DNA of 64,000 bases from Trichuris trichiura (taxonomy: Eukaryota; Nematoda; Enoplea; Trichinellida; Trichuridae). Both the position numbers and the translations under genes were made by a program. The notes below the pieces were generated by a model. The model worked only from the letters and a program-made list of their open reading frames with translations, made no database searches and was not told the DNA's origin. The DNA lies in NCBI GenBank assembly GCA_037903355.1, contig JBAJFE010000038.1, positions 2,232,001-2,296,000 on the forward strand. The letters run 5' to 3'. Within the stretch, counting starts at the first letter, position 1. Each line of letters starts with the position of its first letter. Positions 36,753 through 49,883 of the stretch are shown one piece after another.

Positions 36753-39700
36753 GGAAACAAATGTGCACCAAACTAAAAAACAGAACGAATTATCCATTCT
36801 GGTGATGCAAACGTCTTCACCTTTGACTTCACACCATAAGATTGCGCATGCTTTGTTACTTACAAACCGACAGAGCCAACTGGGTGCAGGAATGACTTGC
36901 AAGTCTTCTTGACAGTTGAAAACGCTAAGAGGAGCTTATAGACTAGGCGTAGAAGTTTATTATTTTGGTGAATAAAGTGTGATCGAGATCACATGTTCAT
37001 GTATTTTACAGCTTTTCATCTGCCGAACTTTTTTCCTTAAGCTGCAAAACTTTGCCTGAGTTTTCTCTCAGAGGATATTGTCAAATACTACTGAAGCGCT
37101 TTAGATAGATGCGTTCCAGATTGATTGCTTTGTGCTGAAATTTATCAGGTAACCAAAAGTCTGAACTTGTTTTTTAATTTCTCTGAAAGATAGTTGCGCA
37201 AAAATAAACTTTTTCAAGCTCGCCAGCACCTGCTTCCTCCGATATGGGACAACTTGGCAAAGAGGGTGCACCTAACCTCAACGCACCCACCTTTGCCTTT
37301 CCTTTTAACCGCTAAAACCGTGTGTGTGCGTAAGGTTTTACCATGCGAAGGTCCACCCAAAGCATCGTTATAACTCTTAGAAAAATCACCGTTTGCTTCA
37401 TTAACGCTTGTAGTGGTTCAGCTGGTAGGAGGTTTTTCAAAAAGAAGTCTGGTTACGTATTTTGTCGTATTTGACCTTTTCTGATGCGTCACTTAAAACC
37501 ACTCTACCACTTCTGATGGCAGCAAGAGACCTAGAAATAGGTTTCTACCTTCATACGGGCTAGTTTCGCTGAATTTATTTCTATTAGCGTTTTTGCTCAC
37601 TCTTTACAACGGCTCTTCTCATATGGCAGGCATGAATGAACTAAGTGACCATGAATAGTTTGTTAAGCCTGATTGCAACTGAAGGCTTGCTTTTGTGTAC
37701 TAGATTCTGAATTACTACTTTCTCAGTGTCGCAGGGCGTGTATTAGATCAATTTGTTTCCGGTGATTTAAAATGTAGGAGGCATAAGCGAGCAATTTTGG
37801 AAGCTTTGCCGCAAAAACTAGAATCAGGCAGTTTCTTAACAGAATTTTCCGAAAACAACATTTTAGTGCGTTCGGTTAGATGAGCTTATATATTATTCCG
37901 TAGGAACAAGTCTGGTGCAAAAGTGGACACCATCGTACAGCAGTCCTTTTGACCAATCTGGCGCACGCTCCGTCACCGTCAATGAGTGCTTCGCAAACTG
38001 GTTTGCCCTTTCATCGTTCGTAAGTTAAAGGTTATCCTGAGACTAATCAAGCGTGGTTTAATTCTACTTAGCAACGATGTCAGACTACGTTTTCATTTTT
38101 CAAACTCTGCCTATCCTCCTATGGTAGCAATTAGACCAAGCTCCTATTGCATCTCTTTGTACATGAAATTTATAGCAGCAACTGGCCCTCTGCACTTTCG
38201 CAGATCTTGTAGTGCTTCAAAACATCCATAACAGCACTTAAACCAATTTTTGTCAATTGAATTTTTTCCCCGTAGACCAATTCCGTCCTGCTTTTTTACG
38301 CCATTATTTTTCTGCGACTATACACGCTTCAAACTCATTATACGGCCTTAGCGTTTCTGCTTGTCTACTTGCCCTGAATTCGAATTTTGTTCTTCAACGC
38401 GCTGCGTGGACAATGTCTCTCATGAGTCTATAGAACTGGCCTGCCGTTTTGGACTCTATATGTGACCTAGTTTTTTGATAAAAGCAAATAGCATGCAAAA
38501 ATCTCAGGCTACTGAACGCAGTTACTTTGGCAACGAAATAATTTAAATCGAGTATGGAAACGCTTTTTATCAGCTGTAGGCCTACTTCCAGAATTTCTGA
38601 TGCGTACATGTAGGCCTACAACGTTTGTTCAGATTGCGTGTCACTTAACAGCAGAGATACAATGAACCCTTTCTCGTATTCTCTAGTTACCAATAAGGCG
38701 GAACAAAGAATATTGTTTGTCGTGAAACGCTTCACGCAACAAACCTTTCAGATGCGCTGCATCGTGAATCGGATTATGTTTATTATCAATAGGAAATGAT
38801 GTTCCTTCGACAGGCACTTGCTTGCGTCTTAGTTCATATTGACACCCCGGCAGGCTAGGCAACATAATAGTCTTGAAAAATAGGATACGCAAGTCACTCT
38901 GATAACCTGCTGAAATTAAAATCGAACCATAAGAAGGCAGGGTGAACATTAAGGGAAGTTTTTCCACGTCGATTCCCTTGCGCTTTGCTTCTTGCACGTA
39001 GGCAGTTTTGACAAAGCCGCTGGCTCTAATAAAAAATGTCTCTTATTCCATGCTATATTCACAATATCCGTAATGCTTCTTTTGAAAGTTCTAGACTACA
39101 AGAGTATTTGTGCAACTAACTGGTCACAGCTAGTAGTGTCTAGCTGGCTGACCACGCTTAAATTTTTTAACTCTAGTCTGCTTTAATCGGTGTGATATAA
39201 ATTTGCATAAAAGCCTCAGTTGCACTGTTTCTTTTGCATTTACGCGTCGCAGTCACATTGAATACCCGCTCTTTTTCAATCCCCAGTTGCTACACTTTTG
39301 CATCTTAACGACGCCGGCTTCTTTTTACAAGTGGACTGAACTTCAGCGACTCTCACGCCTTATAAATTTTTATATTTTTGCTATAACGATCGCGACAGCC
39401 ACAGTTATTTTTCAGCCCACCAATCGCAATGTTAGGCAGTTTTAAATTCGAACAGCCTAAAGGAGACTATAACACTATCATGACAGCAGATGGAAACAGT
39501 TCAGACCGCTGCTGCATGCTGTGGCATATGGCAAGAGGACAGTCATTTTCTGGCGTTCAGCGTCCTCAAATGATTATCATTTATCTTACGTAGGTTTCTC
39601 ATCAAGGTGAGGTTAATGGTGTCAAAAGGCTATAAATTGTACTGAAGAACTCCTAGTTGTTCTCCAGTTCGCAAAACTTCTTGTTTCGTTGTCATACTTT

Positions 39701-41618
39701 GTCGCACCCTTCGGCTATTGTTTCCCGTGCTTCTAGCATGGCAGCATTTTGTGCACTTTGCCTTGGACTGCCCGGACGAAGTCAACAAGAGAACGTTGAG
39801 GCGCTACGCTTATGCGTTATTTGAAGTGAAGCCAGATGTTTACTAACAACTTATAGTATAGCAATTTAAGCATTATATAGCCGCTTTTCTCTCCTAAGCA
39901 ATCAGTGCCAGTTCTTCGCTTGGAAGATGGCGACAATATTTACTCTTAAATTTCGGCTTACTGGTTCTTCTGAAAGGTGAACTTTCGTTTCCTCATTTCT
40001 GAAACATTTTAATGCTTCCCTGAGATGGGGTTTTACTTAATTCTTAGCGTAGAAACTGATTTTAAAATTTTTATGTCAAGTATTTGTCTTATGAACGGTT
40101 GGAATTGAGCTGACCCTATCTTTATTATCTTCACTTGAAGCTGACATGCTGAATTTTACTTAACTTTACAATTTTTCTTAATCTTTCATGTATAGCTAAC
40201 ACAGTGTTTCTCTTTAATCGAATAGGATTAACACTTCAGTCGGCGAGAGGGTAAAAGTTGAATGCCACAACAGGCTTATGTTCAAAGGCGCCTTCCAACC
40301 GCTCTAAGGTAAACATTAACAAACGAGATCAGAATTTGTTTGCGCTAGTCCAGATTCCAAAACATTGAGCGACTTTTTCAACATCCTTCTTTTCCCCATT
40401 GAAAGCAACTAATGCACTTCCTTCATTTCTGCGCATTTGCTAATATGCTTGGAACAGCTAACCACAGGCGTCGATTTTCAACTTAAGTGACGTCCGGTCC
40501 CCGCTAGTCAACATAGCTAAATCACAACGTTTGAAGCGACATCGCTGCTCCGAGAAAACACGCGCGTAGAAAGCATATATGCATTCGTCTCAGCCGGGCT
40601 GACGCTTCCAACAAGTACAAGAAGCCGAAGGCACCGGTCGCTTGGGTTGGCCGCAGTTTGCAGTAGGAATTCGCCGACAATTTCTCTTCCATCGTTTTCT
40701 CCTTGATTTTATCGAACAGTGGTAATCAGTTGCCATTGTTCAACTGCTCCTTAATTGTGAATATCCGCCTAATCTGTATATTCGATTTGCAACTTTAATG
40801 ATGTTTGTACGGAGTTGACACAAGTTTCCGAGAAAATATATTGAACCAAGCACTGTCAGCTCCTAATTGAAGAAAACCAAAAATTCATCGTTGAAATCAC
40901 GACAATATTTTCTCACACCAACTCTGGCATTGAACTTCTGCCTAAGCGGACAATTCGCTGATAATGTGCAAAACCGGTAGTAGACAATAAGAACCTGTTT
41001 AGCCTGACGGGACGCACTCGCTCAGCGCATCATTGAGATTTCAAAGCTTGTTCACGTCGTATGTTTCGCTGAACTGAACAGTAGCTGTCCTAAAATTTCC
41101 ACGAACACTTGGTCGCGCAGAAACCTTTCAGTCATTTTTACCTTAGCATAGTTTGCCTTAGAAGACCACGTGGTTTGCAGCCCAATTATTTGTTTATGCG
41201 CTTTGGGAGTATCTTCGCCTGCCAACTTCTCATTAAACCAAAGAAGGACTGACAAAAGTGCTCTCTGAAGATGTTTTACGCTTTAATACAAATGCTTATA
41301 CCAAGTGGCTGGTAGGGTTACTGACTTACAAATCTTTTCGCTTTACCAGCACGGTTACCGCATTGCCAGAAATGAGGGAACACGCGGCCAACTTTTATGC
41401 TTTTTGAATGTACGTTAAAACTAAAATGTAGAGTCCGCTACTCCACTATTGTCATTGTTATGTTAATAGTATCACCTATCAGCCATTCTTTCTCAAACTG
41501 TTAGAATTCACTTCGTAGTTCCTGTGTTCAAAATCATCGCAGTGTGGACAAGTGAGACTAGCTTTACTAATGTTGGTTGTAGACACGGGATGGCAGGCCA
41601 GACTTGACAAACTTGGAA
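36753..41618. other. Intergenic region upstream of the PLD gene
   Basis: Nearly 5 kb without recognised gene. A minus-strand open frame of 104 codons (38683-38997) contains a splice-like TTTAATTTCAG in its middle and reads plausibly (NPIHDAAHLKGLLREAF), but matches no family I know. The PLD promoter should lie near the right end; no motif can be named. Confidence 0.35.
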
Positions 41619-44600
41619 ATGGATCTCTTCGATGTGCGCATGAAGCACTCCACTGAACGGCTAGCTGACAACGAGAAGACATCCGGATGGCACAGAAACA
41701 TTCTGAAACCAGCATGTCTGCCGATTACAATAATAATAATTTTCATTGCAATGGTGATAATGTTTTCGTTGCTCAATGAAGATTACGTAGAAGGCTTTGC
41801 CACGTGGAAAGAAGAACAACAACTGTGTCTTCAGCAGGACTGCCGGTAAGTCCACTGAGTCTGTAGCACAGCTTTTAGCAATAGAAATGCTGTCTTAGCT
41901 GAAGCATGCACTGTGGCATTGATTGTTATTCAGTTTATTTCTCAATTTAAGGGCACATTTGGTAGAGAGCATTCCTGAAGGAATGACCTATCCTGCAACG
42001 GAGAAGAGGCATTTAAGCACGTACGAAGTGTGGCTCGAACTTTTGCAAAGTACCCAGGTTTCCCTACACGCTACTGCGTTCTACTGGACTTTGCGGGCTA
42101 AGGATATGCTCACGGATGACTCAGATGCTCAGGTTGATTTAGTACGGGCACTGGTATTTAATTAAGCATTTTTATTTATGCAGGGAACAGAGATCTACAA
42201 CACGCTCGAAAGGGTAGGTCGGGAACGACAAGTGTTACTAGTTCAAAACTTGGGTACTGAATCAACAATGCAAGAATCCGCACTACTGCAACGGCAGGGT
42301 TAGTTCCAGCAAGTTTTGGCCTGCAGTTTTCTACAGGATTTTTTCAAGGTCTGGCAGAAGTCAGGAGTATGAACCATACTGTTTGGTTCGGCAGCGGCGT
42401 CATGCACACCAAAATGTGGATTGTTGATGATGCTCATCTGTACATTGGCTCGGCAAATATGGACTGGAGGGCATTGACTCAGGTAGTTAGCCTATTCCTT
42501 GACTTAACGTTTGATTATTGATAGTGGATAATGTACCAAAGAGATTTTGCATTCCTTCCCTGGCGTTCGTTACCCAGTTTATTTTAACAGAATTTTTTGT
42601 TGACTCCTCTAGTGAAATCAATTTCAAGGAGCGTTTCCTTGGAAGTGAATCAAATTAGCACAGCGTTCACTTCAGCGCAAGCTACTCTCGCTCGCAGAGC
42701 TCCTGTGTAGCATATGTAGTTGTCAGCATTGTTCAAAAAGTAATTCAATCATTGCGAGTCAAAAACAGTGAACACGTTGCAAACATAAGCATTGAGACCT
42801 AGTCACACTGCAGCATTTACAGCTGATAGATAAATTATTAACACAATGTGCCAAAGACATTCTGGAGTTAGCGTTTTGTCTAAAAATAATGCTTTTTGTC
42901 CTGTAATCGTCAAAAACTACTTTAAACTCAGGCCGCGTCATAACTGCAGAAAATTATAGTCGGATTTGTATTTAGCAACATAACTTTTCCAAACTGGATA
43001 ACCCGTTGAAAACACCAGAAATTGCACCGAAGCATTCAAACCCTTTTTGGGCTGATTTCAGTGGAAAAAATAACGTGGAGTGAAGGGAAGATAAACCGGT
43101 GTGGGAATGTGTGATTGATATTAAAACGTTCAAAAATTGCTGAATTCACCAGTTAGTTGTCTGTGTTGCGCATTAATTTTCCTAAATTTTGTTATAGCGC
43201 CTCTAGTGCCACCTGTTCAGTCTGACGTAACTTTTCGTTCCTTCTTTAGCTCTCTCTTTTTTTCAAAACTGAAACTTTGTATGTTGTCTTCTTGAATTAC
43301 TTTTCCATTGCTGACATGTGCGAGGGAAGTTCGGAAAATTCCCGGAAAAACGGTGCCGTGTCTAACATGACGCTAACGAATGGGCCATAATATGTTTAAT
43401 CTTATCTCCGTTATCTTCGGTCGTGTATGGGGAGGTAGCCTTACCCGACGCTGCGCCAGTGTAGTACAAGCTGCTCCTAACTAATCGTTTTTCTCATGAT
43501 ATGGAAAATCTTCATTTTGGCGTCAGAGCTACATTAAATTTCTCTCCAAGCTTGGTTGGCAGTCGAGGAAAATTATTCAATCTTTGCAGCGGGTTTACGG
43601 AAATAGTGTACCATCTAAATCGCTTGTCTATGAGTGGATAAGGCATTTCAAGGAGGGCAGAAAGGCCATCGAAGACGACAGGAGAGCGGGAAGGCCAGCA
43701 ACCACAACGAGTGAAAGAACTGTGGCCCTTGTCCAGAACATAGTGGAAGGAGACCGTAGAATTACCATCAGGAGGATTGCTATAATGACTGGGATCTCCT
43801 TCCAGTTAGCATTTGGAATTCTGCGTCAAACCCTTGGTCTGAGAAAGCTTTCAGCTCGGTGGGTACCGAAAGCGTTGCGCGAAGAACAGCTAGGTCGACA
43901 CGTTAACCTTTCTCAGGAGCTTTTAACGAAGATTGAAGCAAATGAGACCAGGTTTTTTGACCGTATTGTCACGGGAGATGAAACGTAAATCTACCAATAT
44001 GGCGTTGAAAGTAAGATCCAGTCAAGGCGGTGGTCACCGAGGGGGTCAGCAGGTCTAGTCAAGTTCGAAGCGGAACGGTCGGCTATAAAGATTATGTCGA
44101 CCATATTCTAGGAGACGGACGGAGTAATTCTGACTGACTTCCTCGATAGAGAACGAACAGTCATGGCAAGTTGTTCGTAGCAAAGCTATATTGCAAAAAG
44201 TAAAGACCGCAGTGTCAAGATAACGGCGTAGCAAGTTGCATCTCAGTGTCCTTTTCCATCAGGATAACTAACACGCCCGCTCATTTGTCAAGGACTGTGC
44301 GGACGGTTCTTCGTGAGTTTTGTTGGGAAGTCATTCCACACCCGCCCTACAGTCCAGATCCTGCCTCGTCAGACTTTTTTTCCTTCCAAAGTTAGAAGAA
44401 CATATAAAAAGCACTCTGTTCGAGCCAATGGATGACGCGAAAAGCGCCATCTTGACTTCATGCAATACACAGCCCCAGGATTCTACAAGGAAAGTCTGCA
44501 TAGGTGGGCACACTGTCTGCAGAAGGACGGAGGATACGTTGATAAATAAGTTTGATATCATTGCAAATAAGATTTTTATTTAATTTTTCCGGGAATTTTT

Positions 44601-47279
44601 CGAACCCTTGTATGCTGGCATAACTGCTTCTGCGTTACGCAAAACAGCGTTCTTCGCATATGCAGTGCCAATATTTAAAACACAAATGGAACTAGAATTA
44701 AAGCTTGCAACGCTCTTTTAAGACACCATTCTAAAGTCTTACGGCATTTGTTTATAGAGTTGCATTGCAAATCGTAAAATCAAAGATCTCAAAAGGCGAA
44801 AATCGTAAAAGACAAAAATCTTCCATGACCACATTTGAACCCTAGTCGCTCGTGTGGTTTTCGAAAATCTTTGCCCATGGTATTGCGCGTGCAGGTGTTA
44901 CTTTGCGTGTATATGTTAAAAGCAATTTATGAAATACTGGAATTCTGTAGAAAACATGACGTTTTTACGCGAACTATGAAACGTCTGCAACATTTTAATA
45001 TGGTATGAACTTTGCCTAGGTATTCTATACAACGCCTAGGGACTATACAGAATGCCAAATAATATTTAGGCAAAGCGCGAATCGCACGTTGGCCGTAAAA
45101 AATTGTAGAATCGTGTGACCTACGACTACGCAAACTTACAGTAGCGACACCTGGGAGACAAAGTTTGCTGTTTTACCGCTACGATGTGGCTGCGTTGTCT
45201 TCCTCTTTTGGCTTAGCCTTTGAGTAGGGCAGAGAACGATAGCCGGCAAGGTCATACGGCCAAAGCACCCATTGTTTTTCGTATTCTTGTCGGCTATCCT
45301 CTTTCTCCCTAACCTAAGCTTAAATCAAGACATAAAAGAAATATAACCTGAAAAGCAGCGAAAAAGGACTCATTTTGTCCGTAAGGTGTCGCTGCTGAGG
45401 TCTGCAGGACTGTAACAGTCGATTTAATACTTTGCTGCTTTGCCATTAGGAATTGTATAGAATGCGTAGAAAATGTGTATAATCTCAAGTATTTTGTCCA
45501 TTGTTTTACGAGTTTCGGCGTTCTGTGTGTTGCTTAAGCATTCAGGACAATGAGAGTTTTGTTGGTAACAAACATATAGATCTATAGTAGTACGTATGCA
45601 CGTAAAAGCTGAACACTCAAAATCGTGTGCACCGCACCTTGAGAACAATAACATCGGCAAAAGCAGTCAAGTTTGGTCATTGAGGACTTCAGGAACTTTT
45701 GCTTTCAGAGTTGTTGTTTTCAGGATTTCATGGAAGGCTCATCCTGTAGAGAATCATAATTCGTGGGTGTCCTTGTTCCTTTAGTTTGTTTCCAGCTGCT
45801 AAATCATCCATCGTTTGTTTGACTGATTGGTAAAAAGGAAAGACATTATCATTTTCAGAGCTGCACCGTACGCGAACTTGTCGGAAGCTCTTAATCGATT
45901 GACTAGGAAGTCGTGCCGCGACTTTTGGCTGCATTTTCGTAATCTACTCTCCATGTTTTAGTACTGATGGAAATGGTGCAAGTGAAAGAGTAATGGACGC
46001 CTTTTATCACTGGAAACAAAAACGGCTTTATATTTTTTAAGCTCTATGTTAAGTTGTGTTGGTTTGATTTTCCTGATTAGAGTTTACCTATAAATTTAGC
46101 ATCACCTTGATTTGCCTTTGACCATCAGAAACCTATAATTCACTTTTGATCAGCTACAGAAACTCTGACCTTCATTCTTTAATTTCAGTTATTACCTTCA
46201 CTGGTGTGTAATAAGATGAGTTGAAGCAATATTAATACTTTGCCAACAGTCTGTCTTCTTTTAAGGTGAAGGAAATGGGATTCGCCTTGTTCAACTGCAC
46301 TTGCCTTGCACGGGATCTAGATAAGATATTCCAAGTTTATTGGCACATGGGATATCCCGGCACTTCATTACCAAAAGTGTGGCCGCCTAAGTATACCACC
46401 TTTTTCAATTTTTCCAATCCTGCAAGACTGCAGCTTAATGGCGTGCCAAGCGAAGTTTACTTTACGGTAAGGTTGAGCACGCTTTTTATTTCGGCCCATG
46501 AAATTCCATTTTGCCGTACGTCTAGAGTTCACCCAAACAGTTTTGCTCTCGCAATCGGCAAAGCGATATTAGTGCATTGTTGGAGGTGATAAACAGTGCA
46601 AAGCGATTCGTTAATGTAGCCGTTATGGATTACATGCCTGTTGTTTATTATGCAAAGCCTTCCAGGTGAACACACTCCTATGCATTGTTTGACCCTAATG
46701 GTTGAAACATTCCAGATATTGGGGTGATATTGATGATGCCCTGCGAGCCGCAGCATATGACCGCAAGGTATCCGTCAAATTGTTGATTAGTAAATGGAAT
46801 CATACCAAACTAATGATGTATGGTTTCTTGCACTCTCTGAGTGCTTTTGGTGCTTCCTTGGGCCCAGACATGGTCCAAATAGTAGGCGGACTTATACTTA
46901 TCCATTGTAAGTGATATGTACATAACAGCGTTGCAGAAACTATTCACCATCCCGTCGTACACGGAGCGTCAGTCAAAAATACCTTTCTCTCGGGTCAACC
47001 ACAACAAATACGTTGTAACTGAAAACACAGCATACATAGGTACCTGTGCATTGGGGTATCCGTTTGAATACAATTTAATTTTGCCTTAATTTAGGAACCT
47101 CTAATTTCGTAGGAGACTACTTTTTGACGACAGCGGGAGCAGCTGTGGTCATTCGTCAGCCAATGGAGCTGATTCATGGGAATCGTACTCAAGAGTCCAT
47201 CGTCGCTCAGCTCCAAGACGTATTTCAGCGGGACTGGAATTCGTCCTACGCCTCCTACATGAACACAAACTTTCAATAA
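41619..47279 (+). CDS. PLD3/PLD4-like type II membrane phospholipase D-family protein
   Basis: Mammalian PLD3/PLD4 are endolysosomal proteins of the PLD superfamily acting as 5' exonucleases and linked to lysosomal lipid handling; the same role is inferred here. Nine exons: 41619-41845, 41952-42132, 42184-42298, 42337-42482, 46266-46466, 46541-46665, 46716-46881, 46937-47039 and 47095-47279, giving 482 residues (PLD3: 490). Features in order: short cytosolic N terminus, one membrane span ([18 protein letters not shown]), [21 protein letters not shown], first HKD motif [53 protein letters not shown], then second motif [20 protein letters not shown], in which the aspartate is replaced by glutamate exactly as in PLD3. 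One intron is only 38 bp (42299-42336); the fourth (3.8 kb) contains mariner copy 1. The start ATG follows an in-frame stop at 41580. An AATAAA overlaps the stop codon. Confidence 0.93.
43321..44610 (+). mobile_element. Inactive mariner transposon, copy 1 (in PLD intron 4)
   Basis: 1,290 bp with terminal inverted repeats CGAGGGAAGTTCGGAAAATT / CAAGGGTTCGAAAAATTCCC; TA is kept on the right (44611-44612) and has become TG on the left. The transposase reading has the helix-turn-helix region [33 protein letters not shown], and GDET with the first catalytic aspartate; downstream the frame is broken by stops and shifts ([15 protein letters not shown] remnants near 44,390). Domesticated function is unlikely. 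It is in the same orientation as the host gene. Confidence 0.92.
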
Positions 47280-48572
47280 ACAAAAATCTTTATCCTTTAC
47301 GTCCTTTGCCAATTCTACTCAAGCTGTTGCCGCTATCCATTCCGCCAATGCACTGAAGTGACAATGTCTGTTCAATGTTTCGAACGAATACGAAATGTCA
47401 TTCAATCATCCAACGACTGCGAGAGGTGAACGCAAAACAGTTTTTGCAATACTGCTAATCTAGGTCTTCCGGGTAACATAGGTTCTTACAATTAAGGTTG
47501 TCCATTTAGTTAGTGTGCGAAAATTGGTTTCGAACTGTATTACGCAAGCAACGAAAATTACTACCGAAAACAATAATAATGTATTTCTTGGTTTCGCTTC
47601 TCTACCTTCTGTGAACTAACAAAATTGCAGTAATTATTTTTGCGATAAACAAGTGTTTTAGAAAAAGTGTGCTCACATACACTTGGGGTCTTGTACGTTG
47701 TCTCCCCATCAGAAGTCCGGGTGGCAACTTCAAAGGCGGTCACGTGATCATTACTACGTCACCTGAACGATGGGTGACCTAAGCTATTGTTCACTGTGTA
47801 CAGATGCGAGCGATGCGTATCAGCGAAGGAACGCTGCACACCTGGAAACAGTTGGCTGTTCTGGTAATTGTTTCCAAGTGCGTGCTATAACCCTGCCGGT
47901 CATCCTGTCCTGCCCTAGCGACGCGTGTTCGTTGCTGCTGTTCGGTTTTGCAGTTTTGACCGTGGTGCAAACGACAAGAAGCATAGCGCAAAGTAACGTT
48001 ATTTAGCGATCGCTGAACACGCGAGTAATGAGTAACGCAAAAAGGGAAAAAGCATACGTACTGCTAACGCAGGTGCTCAGCCTGACGAAGGCGACGCGTC
48101 GATTTTGCTGGAGGCGCATCTGACAGGTTCACTCGGATATACCTAATCAGGCAGAAGGCGTCAGTGCCTTCTTACGGTGCCTCCACTTGTCGATGGGAAG
48201 TTGTCACTAGATCCCGGGACAGACAACGCAGAATGAGATTTACCCTGTCTACCAAGGCACGCCGCAGCTCGGACAGTTTACCTGCGATGTTTTTCACGAA
48301 TTGCTAGACGACGTCTCAGCTTGAACACCTGCAGGCCCCATTGTGTTTCCCGTAACTTCAATGCATGCGCAGCTGCTTAATTCCAAGCTTTCACTAAACC
48401 TGACGATAACGTCCGTCCCGTTGCGCCGATAACAACCATTTATTACGCTGTAGAGTCGCAGATTACCCTTTGAAGTAGCCGCCTCAACTTGCGGTGGGGA
48501 GACAACATACTAGACCCAACACTTGGTTAACTGTGTGAATGGAAGCGGAACGTAGTTCGTTAAAAATAGGCG
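47280..48572. other. Intergenic, with GC-rich patch
   Basis: 47,770-48,500 is GC-richer than its surroundings (GCGACGCGTGTTCG, GACGAAGGCGACGCGTCG) and contains a small hairpin GGAAACAGTT...AATTGTTTCC near 47,842-47,877. No coding frame recognised; nature unknown. Confidence 0.4.
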
Positions 48573-48584
48573 TTATCAGATTCT

Positions 48585-48967
48585 TTCGAAAGACTGGGTG
48601 TCTTTTAACAGGCTTTGGTTGTTTCATTGTTGTTCCTCTGGTTCACGGGTTTGGCCTGCTGGATGTATCTGTAAGTAAACTTCAAAATGCCCTACCAACG
48701 AATGGATGAGCAAATTGTTAGAGAAATTACAGAACAAATTGAATACCGTACGTTTAGGAACTGCTCGTGTTCCGTCGTCAGCAGTGTTGGGGAGTATGCT
48801 GACCCAACACTGCTGACGACGGAACACGAGCAGTTCCGAAACGTACGGTATTCGATTTGCTCTGTAATTTCTCTAACAATTTGCTCATCTATTCGTTGGT
48901 AGGGCATTTTGAAGTTTACTTACAGATACATCCAACAGGGCAAACCCGTGATCCAGAGGAACAACTA
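48585..48967. repeat. Full-length palindromic element, family B, with 12-bp target duplication
   Basis: Perfect direct repeats TTATCAGATTCT at 48573-48584 and 48968-48979 bound a 383-bp near-perfect palindrome centred near 48,795. Each arm runs from CGAAAGACTGGGTGTC through GGTTCACGGGTTTGGC, GTAAGTAAACTTCAAAATGC and CCGTACGTTT to the core. The right core has CTGACGA (48813-48819), C, stem GGAAC/GTTCC and GAAA (48838-48841) followed by CGTACGG. This is the best preserved family B copy. Confidence 0.92.
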
Positions 48968-48999
48968 TTATCAGATTCTTATGAAATACCATGTTTCTT

Positions 49000-49883
49000 C
49001 TATAAAAAGGCCACCCCTGAAAATAGGTCCTAGCATGAATTTTTAAGATTCTAGTTTAGATAAGCTTTACCACGAAAATCAGCCCCAGTTGCAGTCGTCC
49101 GCCAGAGAGGCATATTTAGCAAGTCCGCTGGAAAATGTGACAGGCGCATCGTATCTTAAAATATCCAGCTTGCGTGTGGTTAAATTACTGTACTGTAGAG
49201 TTTACGAGTAAAGTGATTTCGTGTATCTGTGTTTCTAGTGATCTTTCATGCAGTTCGTCCGAACGAATTCTCTCAGTAATTTTTGCAATTTCCTGTGCAA
49301 CAGGTTGGTGCAGAAGTGCAATGTTGTTTGCAAAAAGGAGTATTATTTTGACTGTAAGGCAAGATGTTTGCAACAAGGAAGAGTTATAGTGTCGAGTATA
49401 AAAAAGCAATCGAAGAGGACTCTCAAAGCAAGAATCTGACGGCACTGTGCAAACAGAAAAAGCTCGACCTCTGAATAGTTTGAAAATGGCGATCACACTA
49501 CGATTATTTTCATAAACTGATGGATGAGGGAAATGAAAGAAAGTGTAAGTGCGGATCAGGTCGGCAGCCATTATTTCCTGAGCTTGAGGACATCATTTGT
49601 GGCTGAGTTGCTGACAGGAAGGCACAGGCTTTCACCGTGCGCAGGTCTGACGTTCAGGCATTTGCACTTGCAATGGCATCACACTTAGAAAAACTCACAG
49701 AAAAATTCAAAGAGTCAAAGCACTGGCTGGATAGCTTCCTTCAGCAACCTGTACTGTCACTATGAAGATCGACAACGTTGTTCAAGCTTGAAGATAATGA
49801 AGTTATTAAACGTGCATTCAAGCCCTTTGTTGAAAGAATCGATTTTTCTAAATACCAACTGTCCCACAGTATTGCTCCTAGAT
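49000..49883 (+). pseudogene. pogo/Tigger-type transposon, 5' half of an interrupted copy
   Basis: From the ATG at 49364 the reading is that of a pogo/Tigger transposase N terminus: FATRKSYSVEYKKAI (first helix-turn-helix), CKCGSGRQPLFPELEDII, AFALAMASHLEKL, KHWLDSFLQ, LFKLEDNEVIKRAFKPFVERIDFSKYQLSHSIA. Several stops interrupt it (for instance after KKLDL). Upstream (49,000-49,180), CCCTGAAAATAGGTCCTAGC-like sequence with partner sequence around 53,560-53,600 suggests terminal and subterminal regions, but exact ends are uncertain. The gene is cut at 49883 by the nested hAT and resumes at 52635. Confidence 0.8.

Noticed and set aside
45232..45309. Imperfect hairpin GATAGCCGGCAAG / CTTGTCGGCTATC in PLD intron 4
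   Set aside because: Single, short and without flanking duplication or relation to other repeats; not strong enough to call.
46467..46589. Read-through of PLD exon 5 into [14 protein letters not shown]
   Set aside because: It ends in a stop and does not lead into the conserved [13 protein letters not shown] segment; splicing to 46541 does.
48687..48907. Near-identical 71-residue frames on both strands
   Set aside because: This is the symmetry of the family B palindrome; both frames are the same arm read twice.
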